Shown here piece after piece: positions 57,129 to 64,000 of a stretch of DNA of 64,000 nt. The position numbers and the translations under genes were made by a program. The stretch spans positions 1 through 64,000 of the forward strand of contig JAHDHQ010000019.1 in the NCBI GenBank assembly GCA_020631235.1, written 5' to 3'. Position 1 is the first letter of the stretch. Every line of letters starts with the position of its first letter. The notes beneath the pieces are model-generated. The model saw only the letters and a program-made list of their open reading frames with translations, ran no database searches and had not been told where the DNA came from. This DNA comes from Saprospiraceae bacterium. GTDB taxonomy: Bacteria > Bacteroidota > Bacteroidia > Chitinophagales > Saprospiraceae.

Positions 57129-57548
57129 ATGAAAAAACTCATCAAGATATTATTAATTGTCATCATCCTTATTCTCATACCTATTATCATATTTCAGCTT
57201 GTCCCGCAAGCCTCTTTTGACCACAAAGAAGCTGACTATAGCCTTGACATTAATACCTTAGCCAGTGCTTTTAATGAGGATGAATCTGCAGCAAACAAGC
57301 TTTATCTAGGGAAAGTAATTGAGGTAAGTGGTGAAATTCTCGAAGTATTTAAAGATGAAGGTGACTCTTGGGTAGCACTATTAGGAGCCCAGGGAGCTAA
57401 AGACCCATTAGTGATGAGCACCTTTGACAATAATGTTTCAGATGAACATCAGATTGAAGTTGGTCAAACAATTACTGTCAAAGGTCAATGCACAGGTAAG
57501 TTAATGGAAGTTGTACTTAATAAGGCTAGCATCGTTTTGCTCAAATAA
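57129..57548 (+). CDS. Membrane-anchored OB-fold (tRNA_anti-like) protein
   Basis: A 139-residue protein with one N-terminal membrane helix or uncleaved signal (residues 5-27, ILLIVIILILIPIIIFQLV). The soluble part (about 40-139) fits the tRNA_anti-like OB-fold family: LASAFNEDESAANKLYLGKV, IEVSGEILEVFKDEG and QTITVKGQCTGKLMEVVLNK. Such proteins are periplasmic in Bacteroidota and of unknown function. Its pairing with YceI in one operon is the main clue. Confidence 0.75.
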   Translation: MKKLIKILLIVIILILIPIIIFQLVPQASFDHKEADYSLDINTLASAFNEDESAANKLYLGKVIEVSGEILEVFKDEGDSWVALLGAQGAKDPLVMSTFDNNVSDEHQIEVGQTITVKGQCTGKLMEVVLNKASIVLLK

Positions 57549-57551
57549 AAT

Positions 57552-57595
57552 AATTGGATAGAGCTGACCTAATAAAAAAGTCAGCTCCTCCAATT
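57552..57595. terminator. Hairpin between convergent OB-fold and Crp/Fnr genes
   Basis: GAGCTGAC (57561-57568) pairs with GTCAGCTC (57580-57587), and an outer AATTGG (57552-57557) pairs with CCAATT (57590-57595). On the minus strand a T-rich stretch follows, so it best serves the Crp/Fnr gene ending at 57611. It may also stop the plus-strand operon. Confidence 0.55.
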
Positions 57596-57610
57596 GGAAA
57601 ACCACAATGA

Positions 57611-58327
57611 TCAAGTTAACTTCATGATATCGCGTATCAATATTTTTGTAGGTTTTCTGGGACTAAAATGAATTATATTTTCGTCTTTTAGCTCACTCAA
57701 TACTCTTGCTACTGTTTGTCTAGAAGTATCTGTTATATTTGCTATTTCCTTATGGCTTAGTTTATGATTAACTAAAATTTCTTCGATTCCAATTTTTATC
57801 CCTCTTTTATCAGCCAAATCTTTTATAAAGCCCATTATTCTATTTTTGGCTTTAGTAAAAACAAAGTTTTGTCTGCGTTGCTGTAATGTTTTTAAGTTTT
57901 TCAGCATTTGATTTAGAATTGCTTCCCTCAATGCTGGATTCGACACAAGCATTTGATTGTAGTAACTCAATGGAATAGAGAATAACTGACAATCTTCTAG
58001 TGCTACTGCAAAATCAGTTCTTTTGTCTAAGCTAAAGACATTTTCACCAAACAGCTCACCTGGATACACGATATTCTTGATTAACTGTTTATCTTCTATG
58101 GTAGAGCATCCAATTTTTATAGATCCTTTTTGCAAAAAATAGACTGCTTGGACCTTATCACCAACTTTGTAAGTTGGTAAGCCTTTAGGAATTTTAAAAA
58201 AGGTACAGTTCTCAGCTAGTTCGTTAAAAGCTTGCGTATTTAGACTACTTAGAATCTCGTACTCTTTAAGCATTATGTATTTTGATGAATGTAACATTTT
58301 GTGTGGTTTGATAGTAAGACGAAGCAT
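57611..58327 (-). CDS. Crp/Fnr family transcription regulator
   Basis: A 238-residue regulator. A cyclic-nucleotide-binding-like domain (about residues 30-145; VGDKVQAVYFLQKGSIKIG, YPGELFGENVFSLDKRTDFA) is followed by a dimer helix and a Crp-type winged helix (about 175-232; HKLSHKEIANITDTSRQTVA). There is no Fnr-type N-terminal Cys cluster, so an iron-sulfur sensor is unlikely. The ligand is unknown. Met19 (MLKEYEIL) is a plausible alternative start, since Bacteroidota homologs usually begin there. Single gene. Confidence 0.87.
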   Translation of the reverse strand: MLRLTIKPHKMLHSSKYIMLKEYEILSSLNTQAFNELAENCTFFKIPKGLPTYKVGDKVQAVYFLQKGSIKIGCSTIEDKQLIKNIVYPGELFGENVFSLDKRTDFAVALEDCQLFSIPLSYYNQMLVSNPALREAILNQMLKNLKTLQQRRQNFVFTKAKNRIMGFIKDLADKRGIKIGIEEILVNHKLSHKEIANITDTSRQTVARVLSELKDENIIHFSPRKPTKILIRDIMKLT

Positions 58328-58491
58328 AAAACCAACACCCCTAGTTTTATGAAAATTTATTTTGGCTTTTTATTCCAAACTTGATATGAAATTGGCTTCA
58401 AATGACTAAATCCCCAACAAACAGTATGGTCGAAGTAGGGATAATTTGGTTTTGAGGAATCAAAATAAAATGAAAATTGTTTATGCTATAA

Positions 58492-58806
58492 ATGAATATT
58501 ATGAAGATTCGAGGCCAAATAATAGACATACATAAGGGGACAAAAAACAATTTAAACATGCGCCGGAATCGCAATTTTCTGGACACAAAAAAAGAAACAT
58601 CCCCTATTATGGGGCGACCTCTGGAGTATACTCAAAAAGAAATAAAGGAACACAGGCAAATGATTCAAGACAAACTTGACCAAACAACACGTCTAAATAC
58701 AAAGTTGGGTTTATTGTTTATTGTGTTCGTTATTCTTTTTAGTTATTGGGGGTATATTATTTTCCAGCAGATTGTTTCTAATTTATACCTATTTAAAATC
58801 CACTGA
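58492..58806 (+). CDS. Putative small membrane protein
   Basis: A 104-residue frame with one strong membrane helix near the C-terminus (about residues 72-98, LGLLFIVFVILFSYWGYIIF). Before it is a charged helix (YTQKEIKEHRQMIQDKLDQT). No family recognised. Its last 18 bases overlap the 3' end of the convergent htrA. Met23 (MRRNRNF) is another possible start. It could be a real small membrane protein, but its lack of a clear promoter and the overlap leave doubt. Confidence 0.45.
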   Translation: MNIMKIRGQIIDIHKGTKNNLNMRRNRNFLDTKKETSPIMGRPLEYTQKEIKEHRQMIQDKLDQTTRLNTKLGLLFIVFVILFSYWGYIIFQQIVSNLYLFKIH

Positions 58807-59925
58807 AGAACCAAGTTTTAAGGTTGTTTCTAAAGTACGGCCTTCTCGTTCGAATAGAACCTTCACCGAATCTCCGGCTTTAAAATTTTCGAGTACGGCT
58901 GTAACTTCTGCTGAAGATTTTATGCGTTTACCATTTATGGATTTAATGATATCACCGTAGTATACACGTCCATAATTATCTTGTTGTACTCCTTGCAATC
59001 CTGCTTTCTGGGCTGGACCATTTTCTATGATATTTCTAATCATGGCTCCATCTTCTTCAAAAGCTTGATCTGGCACTAGACCAACACCTAAAAATGGTCG
59101 TTTGACAATACCATAATTAATGAGATCTGGAACTACCCAATTAACTTCATCCACTGGTATAGAAAAGCCAATACCTGCGTAAGCCCCAGAAGGACTATAT
59201 ATCGCTGTATTTACGCCTATAAGCTGGCCAGAAGAATTTAGCAAAGGTCCTCCTGAGTTTCCTGGATTAATGGCTGCATCGGTTTGTATAACTCCGTCAA
59301 TAGGGCTTCCACTCTTAGACTTTATTTCTCTTCCTAATGCACTAATAATACCTGTTGTCAATGTCTGATCTAGTCCAAAAGGGTTTCCAATAGCAAGTAC
59401 CGACTGCCCTACTCTTAGATTAGCTGAGCGTCCAACAGGAATAGGCTTTAAGGAACCAGGAGGAAGATCAATTTTAAGCACAGCTAAATCTTTGTTGGGT
59501 GCTTCACCAATAACTCTAGCTTCGTAAGAAGACTGGTCAGACAGTGTGACTGAGACTCTATCGCTTCCATCTATAACATGAAAATTAGTAACAATATGGC
59601 CTTGATCATCCCATACAAATCCAGACCCTGAGCCTTCTGGGATTTCGTGGACATTAGTCGACCACCTTGAAGATTGCAGTGAAGAAGTGGTAATATATAC
59701 AACTGAAGGGGCTGCATTTTCAAATAAGCCAATCACATTTCTTTCGTATTCTGTCAATGACTCTACAAAATTATTTGCTTTTTCTTGTTTATCCCAAGAA
59801 GTGGAATCGGTGTTTGCTTCTAAAACAAGCGAATCAGATGAAGAAGCATTAAAGCCATGAATTTTCGATCCGATGATGAAACCTCCTCCTAAAATTAGTA
59901 CTCCGAGTATTATGTTTTTAAACAT
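58789..59925 (-). CDS. HtrA/DegP-type serine protease
   Basis: A 378-residue periplasmic S1C protease. N-terminal membrane anchor or leader (about residues 5-20). Catalytic triad His116 (VTNFHVIDG), Asp146 (NKDLAVLKID) and Ser224 (INPGNSGGPLL). One C-terminal PDZ domain at about 275-370 (KRPFLGVGLVPDQAFEEDGA, GDIIKSINGKRIKSSAEVTA). It degrades or refolds damaged envelope proteins. With a single PDZ it is closer to DegS/HhoB types than to DegP. It lies 108 bases downstream of the TonB-linked receptor gene on the same strand. Confidence 0.92.
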   Translation of the reverse strand: MFKNIILGVLILGGGFIIGSKIHGFNASSSDSLVLEANTDSTSWDKQEKANNFVESLTEYERNVIGLFENAAPSVVYITTSSLQSSRWSTNVHEIPEGSGSGFVWDDQGHIVTNFHVIDGSDRVSVTLSDQSSYEARVIGEAPNKDLAVLKIDLPPGSLKPIPVGRSANLRVGQSVLAIGNPFGLDQTLTTGIISALGREIKSKSGSPIDGVIQTDAAINPGNSGGPLLNSSGQLIGVNTAIYSPSGAYAGIGFSIPVDEVNWVVPDLINYGIVKRPFLGVGLVPDQAFEEDGAMIRNIIENGPAQKAGLQGVQQDNYGRVYYGDIIKSINGKRIKSSAEVTAVLENFKAGDSVKVLFEREGRTLETTLKLGSSVDFK

Positions 59926-60033
59926 AGATTTCTGTTCTGGTTTGTTGACCTTTAAAGTATTTAATGTTGGTCAGTAATTATAACTAAACGAGATAATTTG
60001 CCTGCATCATATATTTGAATACCAGATTTATTA

Positions 60034-62541
60034 CTATCCTCCTTGTCCGCCGCCTCCTCCTTGGCCACCTTGGGATTCACCTTGCTTCATATCATCGTTT
60101 TTAATCTTAGATTTACGCTCCTTAAAATCTACTTTCCCAAATTTATATTTATAATTGATTCCGATGGATCTAAAGGGAACTGTATAATCATTCTGTGTTG
60201 TAAATGTATATCCTTGCACGGTAGTCCATGGATTATTGCCATCAAAACCAGCATCAGAATTAAACGATTTTGAAGCATTGAAAGGATCGATGATACGAAT
60301 CCCTAAACTCGATTTTTTGAATTCTTTTCTAAAACCAATTCCGGTCATCCAGAAAGATGTAGATGAACCCTGTAAAGTTTGTGTTCGTGCTCTATAGAAC
60401 CCAAAAAGATCAGCCTTTAAGCTTGCAGTTATAGCATAATCCCCACTCAAAAACATATCAAAAGGGACAGCTTTCTTAGTTCTTTCTATACCATCAATTA
60501 CACCTTTTGCATTATATGTGTAAAGGTTAAACCCACCTCTTGCAGTTATCTTATTTACATTTTTCGTCGCAAAAAGATTCAGACCAAAGGATTGATTTTG
60601 GTCCACATTGATATAATTTGTCACTGCTCTTAATTCGTCAACAAAAACAAATGCTTCGATGGGGTTTTGTATAAATTTATAAAACACACTAGAGAAAATA
60701 CCGAAGCCTTTTATGAAGGTATTATAGGATAATTCGATTTGGTCCACTAATTCTGGACAAAGTAGCGGGTTTCCTGTGGTCAATGTGTAAATATCTGCAT
60801 TGTTTGTAAAAGGATTAAGATAAAAGAGTGATGGTCTTTGTATCCTTTGATTATAACTCAGCTTTAATGAAGAAAAGTTTTTTAAACTTTTCGAGATTGA
60901 AATGTTAGGAAAAAGGTTTTGGTAGTTGAGTGAACATTCTGCTTCTTCGATACCTGGTATTTCGTTATAAACTTCATCTAAGCCTAAAATGGACGTGTTT
61001 TCATACCTAAGGCCTGTTGTAAATTGGAATTTTTTAAGCACAAAAGAATACTGGGTATAGGCGGCTAAAACCTGCTGACCATATTTAAAATTTTCGTCAA
61101 AGGAGCTACCAAGTTCTCTGACTACTCCTTTGGCTCCTATTTCCAATTTTCTTCCTTTAGCGAAGGGGTGGGTGTAATCAGTCTGCAATGTATACTCCAC
61201 ATTAGAGCCTTGATTTTCTGTATTTCGATTGTTAATGACTAAGGTGGAATCTCCGATCGAAATGCGTTCTTGGACATCAAAAAAAGTGTTTTGGATATTC
61301 CCTGACAATTGAGCGGCAACAACAAATTCTCTATCTTTTTGTTCTTCAAATTTCTTTGTGTAATCGAGAGCTACATCATAGCCTCCCTGAGTAAAACCTG
61401 AATTAGTCGCTCGAGATATAGACTGATTTGCTTCAAACACAGGATCTAGAAGACTGCTGATCACTGGCTGACCGACTATAGAATCGCTATTATTTCCGAA
61501 ACCTCTTAAGGAGGCCGAAAGATTTAGTGCATTGTAAGCATTAAAATCATAAAACATATTAGCCGAACCATTTGCACCAACCCAATTAGCTCTTGAAGGT
61601 CCTTCGCTAATGTAAGTTCCTATGCCTTGATCACCATAGTCAACTGTACGTGTAGATTCGAAACTTCCATTATTTGGAAAAGAGTAGAACATATTTCCGC
61701 TTAGGCTACTTCCAAATCTACCTTTTCCTGCATTCAGATTACCAGATAATGAATTTTGTCGAGTACCTACCGATAAATCTACTGATCCAGCTACCCCTTC
61801 GATATTACTTTTCTTGGTGATAATATTAATGATGCCGGATGAACCTTCGCTATCATATTTTGCGCTAGGTGAGGTAATCACCTCCACACTTTTAATCTGA
61901 TCAGCAGGAAACATTTTTAAGGCATCTGCTACATTATTAGAAAACATACCTGAAGGTTTCCCATTGATTAATATTCTTACACTTTGGGATCCTCTTAGCG
62001 AAACATTTCCGTCTAAATCCACCGAAAGAGTAGGTACTTTACGTAAAACATCAGTGGCGTCTCCACCGGTTACGCTTGCATCTTGTTCTGCATTGTAAAC
62101 TATTTTATCGACCTTCATTTCCACGAGTGAACGTTGGTCTTTAATCTCTACAGCGTCTAAAACGTAATTTGCCGGAGCGAGTAAAATTTGATCTATTACC
62201 GCGTCTGGCTTTTTTGGAGTGAGTTCGACTCCCTTCACAATTTTATCATCATACCCCAAGAACGACAGATATAAATCATATTTACCTTTCTTGAGTCCTT
62301 CGAACTTAAATTTCCCACTTTCGTCACTTAATGTTCCATCTATCTCTTTCGTCTTTTCCGATTTTTTTAGCACGATCGTAGCATAACCAACTGGATTTAA
62401 ACTCACTGAATCCAAGATTGTGGCACTTATTTTACCTTTTATGGTATTTGTTTGGCCTCCAAAGCCACCTCCAGGAGGAAACTGAGCCCACAATACAGAT
62501 TGGCTAACAAAGAGAAGTACTACGAGTTGGAGATATTTCAT
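60034..62541 (-). CDS. TonB-linked outer-membrane receptor
   Basis: An 835-residue protein with a signal peptide (1-19). An N-terminal carboxypeptidase-regulatory-like beta domain (about 35-120, with GYATIVLKKSEKTKEIDGTL, FEGLKKGKYDLYLSFLGYDD) is followed by a plug domain (about 130-240; VLRKVPTLSVDLDGNVSLRG, then SQSVRILINGKPSGMF) and a 22-strand-type barrel of the OMP_b-brl_3 family. No SusD partner gene follows, so it is not a SusC/SusD pair; substrate is unknown. Both ends are Gly-rich: FPPGGGFGGQ after the leader and a C-terminal Gly/Gln run (GGQGGGGGQGG). Transport is inferred from the family. Confidence 0.86.
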   Translation of the reverse strand: MKYLQLVVLLFVSQSVLWAQFPPGGGFGGQTNTIKGKISATILDSVSLNPVGYATIVLKKSEKTKEIDGTLSDESGKFKFEGLKKGKYDLYLSFLGYDDKIVKGVELTPKKPDAVIDQILLAPANYVLDAVEIKDQRSLVEMKVDKIVYNAEQDASVTGGDATDVLRKVPTLSVDLDGNVSLRGSQSVRILINGKPSGMFSNNVADALKMFPADQIKSVEVITSPSAKYDSEGSSGIINIITKKSNIEGVAGSVDLSVGTRQNSLSGNLNAGKGRFGSSLSGNMFYSFPNNGSFESTRTVDYGDQGIGTYISEGPSRANWVGANGSANMFYDFNAYNALNLSASLRGFGNNSDSIVGQPVISSLLDPVFEANQSISRATNSGFTQGGYDVALDYTKKFEEQKDREFVVAAQLSGNIQNTFFDVQERISIGDSTLVINNRNTENQGSNVEYTLQTDYTHPFAKGRKLEIGAKGVVRELGSSFDENFKYGQQVLAAYTQYSFVLKKFQFTTGLRYENTSILGLDEVYNEIPGIEEAECSLNYQNLFPNISISKSLKNFSSLKLSYNQRIQRPSLFYLNPFTNNADIYTLTTGNPLLCPELVDQIELSYNTFIKGFGIFSSVFYKFIQNPIEAFVFVDELRAVTNYINVDQNQSFGLNLFATKNVNKITARGGFNLYTYNAKGVIDGIERTKKAVPFDMFLSGDYAITASLKADLFGFYRARTQTLQGSSTSFWMTGIGFRKEFKKSSLGIRIIDPFNASKSFNSDAGFDGNNPWTTVQGYTFTTQNDYTVPFRSIGINYKYKFGKVDFKERKSKIKNDDMKQGESQGGQGGGGGQGG

Positions 62542-62560
62542 ATTTGCTTGATTATTTACG

Positions 62561-62568
62561 CAAAGGTA
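62561..62568 (-). promoter_or_regulatory. -7 box upstream of the TonB-linked receptor
   Basis: Minus-strand TACCTTTG, an exact TAnnTTTG match, lies 20 bases upstream of the receptor start codon in a 252-base gap. No TTG -33 element is clear. Confidence 0.45.
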
Positions 62569-62793
62569 CGCCCGTTAATTTGCCTTTGATGCCTTATTCG
62601 ATGAATACTAGGTATTATTAGATAATCTTGAACCGAACTAATTTAAAATCCTGAAATGCTATGCGTATTAACTATAGTAGAGAAACATTGTTTTACACAC
62701 TCCCTTTTGTTTTCTACTGATGCAGCAAAACGTGTGTTTTTGTCTTATGTCTAAAATGTATTATCTGACAATTGTTTTTAATTCCAGTACCTG

Positions 62794-63426
62794 CTAAGTC
62801 TCTTTAATTTTATATTTCCGCATGTAATAGTATATGTAGATGCCGCCTAAAACACCTGGGGCAAACCAATTTATAAGCGAAGGAAAGTATTCCATATTTA
62901 CTAGAAATGCACTTACAGCGGCAATGTAGGCACCCGACATTTTTGCAATATGATCTCTGAGAAACTGCTTTTTTCTTTTACTTGGGTGTAAAAATAAGTG
63001 CCAATCTTGGATACCAAAAAAGATAGATAAGAGCCCAAATACACACAAAATAATATTAATGACACCTTGTATCAATATTGGGTAAAAGACCATCAAACAT
63101 CCGGTTAAAAATAATAGACTTGCCATGATTTTATCCATAAAAAGATTAATGTCGTCTTGATTATACTTTAGGCTTCTTTTTCCGGCAATGGTGAAGTACA
63201 AACTAAAAATACCGATAGACAATAAAAACGGACTGCTGTGATCAGGAAGCAGTGTTATTACAATAGCCAAAGGAAGGCTTGTTACCATGGTGATATAAAA
63301 CAGTAAACCTGCTTTTTTGTGTAGAGTCGATCCTTTTCTCGTAAACATGGCTATAGATCCAGAAGCTAAAGCTACAAAGGCAAGAGCCACATGGGAATAC
63401 AGTAAAATGGCAAATAGTGTTTTCAT
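62794..63426 (-). CDS. DUF2306-like multispanning membrane protein
   Basis: A 210-residue integral membrane protein with about six or seven predicted helices. GSIAMFTRKGSTLHKKAGLL after the first helix and the later HLFLHPSKRKKQFLRDHIAK resemble the DUF2306 family, in which His residues are conserved, but no function is known. Single gene; no obvious promoter or partner. Confidence 0.65.
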   Translation of the reverse strand: MKTLFAILLYSHVALAFVALASGSIAMFTRKGSTLHKKAGLLFYITMVTSLPLAIVITLLPDHSSPFLLSIGIFSLYFTIAGKRSLKYNQDDINLFMDKIMASLLFLTGCLMVFYPILIQGVINIILCVFGLLSIFFGIQDWHLFLHPSKRKKQFLRDHIAKMSGAYIAAVSAFLVNMEYFPSLINWFAPGVLGGIYIYYYMRKYKIKET

Positions 63427-63746
63427 TTATCATTGATTTTACCCAAAGAAAATGCTCTATTTTGTATATATCAACTTTGTGTGATTAGTAACAAAGGTTT
63501 GGGCTGGATGACAAGAAAACGCTAGTCTTTATGGGTGTTTGGGACGAATGACAGGCTATAAGTTAGTTAGAATTAGTACTAATTACTGGAAAATGAGTTT
63601 AACGTATTGCCTGTGCATCGAAGCTTGTCGGGCAGGAGATTTAATATTGCCTAATTAGCAAAATATAGGCCATCAAAGACTAAATACTTTAGCCAACATT
63701 CATTAGAACAGCATTTACAAGTATTTAAATCAATACTCGATTTTTG
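63427..63746. other. 320-base intergenic region, no gene seen
   Basis: AT-rich, multi-stop in all frames, no tRNA-like fold noticed. It contains a 14-base palindrome AATTAGTACTAATT (63571-63584) and no obvious terminator. I assign no function to it. Confidence 0.5.
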
Positions 63747-64000
63747 TTATAAGTTAACTTGATTAGGGTCGCCCATTTGTCCTGATCGATAAGCATTCAT
63801 GCACCATTGTATTTGTTCTTGATTATTCATGACAAATGGACCATAAGAGTAAACAACTTCATCTAAAGGTAATCCACCAAGAATGAGACATTCTCCACCA
63901 CATTTGCTAAATAAATTGATCAGTTCTTCTCCTCGTTCAAATAAAGCTATCTGATTAGATTTTAGTGTTTTTTTGCCTTCAAGTTCGAGCTCGCCATTTA
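63747..64000 (-). CDS. Pirin family protein (3' part, cut by window edge)
   Basis: The last 83 codons of a minus-strand gene, running off the right end. The sequence ends with PLDEVVYSYGPFVMNNQEQI, then QWCMNAYRSGQMGDP and NQVNL. This is the C-terminal hallmark of pirin/YhhW cupin proteins, with the GGLPLDEPVVxxGPFVMNT pattern preserved. Pirins have quercetin 2,3-dioxygenase-like or redox-sensing roles. The metal-binding N-terminal cupin lies outside the window. Confidence 0.85.
   Translation of the reverse strand, partial: NGELELEGKKTLKSNQIALFERGEELINLFSKCGGECLILGGLPLDEVVYSYGPFVMNNQEQIQWCMNAYRSGQMGDPNQVNL

Noticed and set aside
62542..62793. Possible small RNA or terminator in the 252-base gap (GTTTTACACAC and GTGTGTTTTTG)
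   Set aside because: The inverted segments do not make a clean stem with a T-tract; support too weak.
63571..63584. 14-base palindrome AATTAGTACTAATT
   Set aside because: AT-rich palindromes of this size are expected by chance and it is not next to a promoter or repeat.

Overview
The window is chromosomal DNA of a Bacteroidota bacterium, most likely a marine Saprospiria/Lewinella-like lineage (inference). Reasons: several secreted proteins end in a type IX secretion (T9SS) sorting domain; -7 boxes fit the Bacteroidota consensus TAnnTTTG; start codons lack Shine-Dalgarno sequences; ribosomal proteins L36 and S14 are the zinc-free forms; the TonB-linked receptor is of the Bacteroidota beta-barrel type; base composition is AT-rich. 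No rRNA, tRNA, CRISPR, insertion sequence or prophage was seen.

Layout. 1-9 kb: cell-envelope genes (secreted YciI-like protein, LptD-like LPS assembly barrel, amidase with SPOR-like domain, MCE/MlaD protein, MurB, small outer-membrane barrel, MsbA-like ABC exporter). 9.1-21.3 kb: one 4060-residue secreted multidomain protein with seven DUF11-type repeats, a C-type-lectin-like domain, HYR/Ig-like modules, dockerin- and cohesin-like segments and a T9SS tail. 21.5-29 kb: an RlmI-type rRNA methyltransferase, then a probable glycan locus with two adjacent multispanning membrane proteins, a DPM1-like GT2, two GT4 enzymes and a DUF2304 protein. 29-31.2 kb: a carotenoid hydroxylase-like protein and another T9SS cargo protein. 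31.4-35 kb: carA-eno-divIC-sucD on the minus strand. 35.1-53.3 kb: an almost uninterrupted minus-strand run of translation genes, rpsL-rpsG-fusA then S10-spc-alpha (rpsJ through rplQ), including secY, map, infA and rpoA. It contains two genes of under 60 codons, rpmD (59 aa) and rpmJ (38 aa). 53.3-64 kb: a spermidine-acetyltransferase-like GNAT, polyprenyl synthase, T9SS-targeted thioredoxin-fold protein, YceI and OB-fold envelope proteins, a Crp/Fnr regulator, an HtrA protease, a TonB-linked receptor, a membrane protein and the 3' end of a pirin gene cut by the window edge.

How it works together. The envelope genes cover LPS transport, lipid trafficking, peptidoglycan precursor synthesis and wall cleavage. 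The ribosomal block has two clear promoters with identical architecture (TTG-N19-TACTTTTG), before rpsL and before rpsJ, and ends in a strong hairpin terminator after rplQ. The accessory content is mostly surface biology: a giant putative adhesin, T9SS cargo and glycosyltransferases.

I did not find a clearly undescribed system. The best candidates for a second look are the giant modular protein, the two-gene GT-C-like membrane pair, and the Arg/Gly/Asn-rich tail of ribosomal protein S3.
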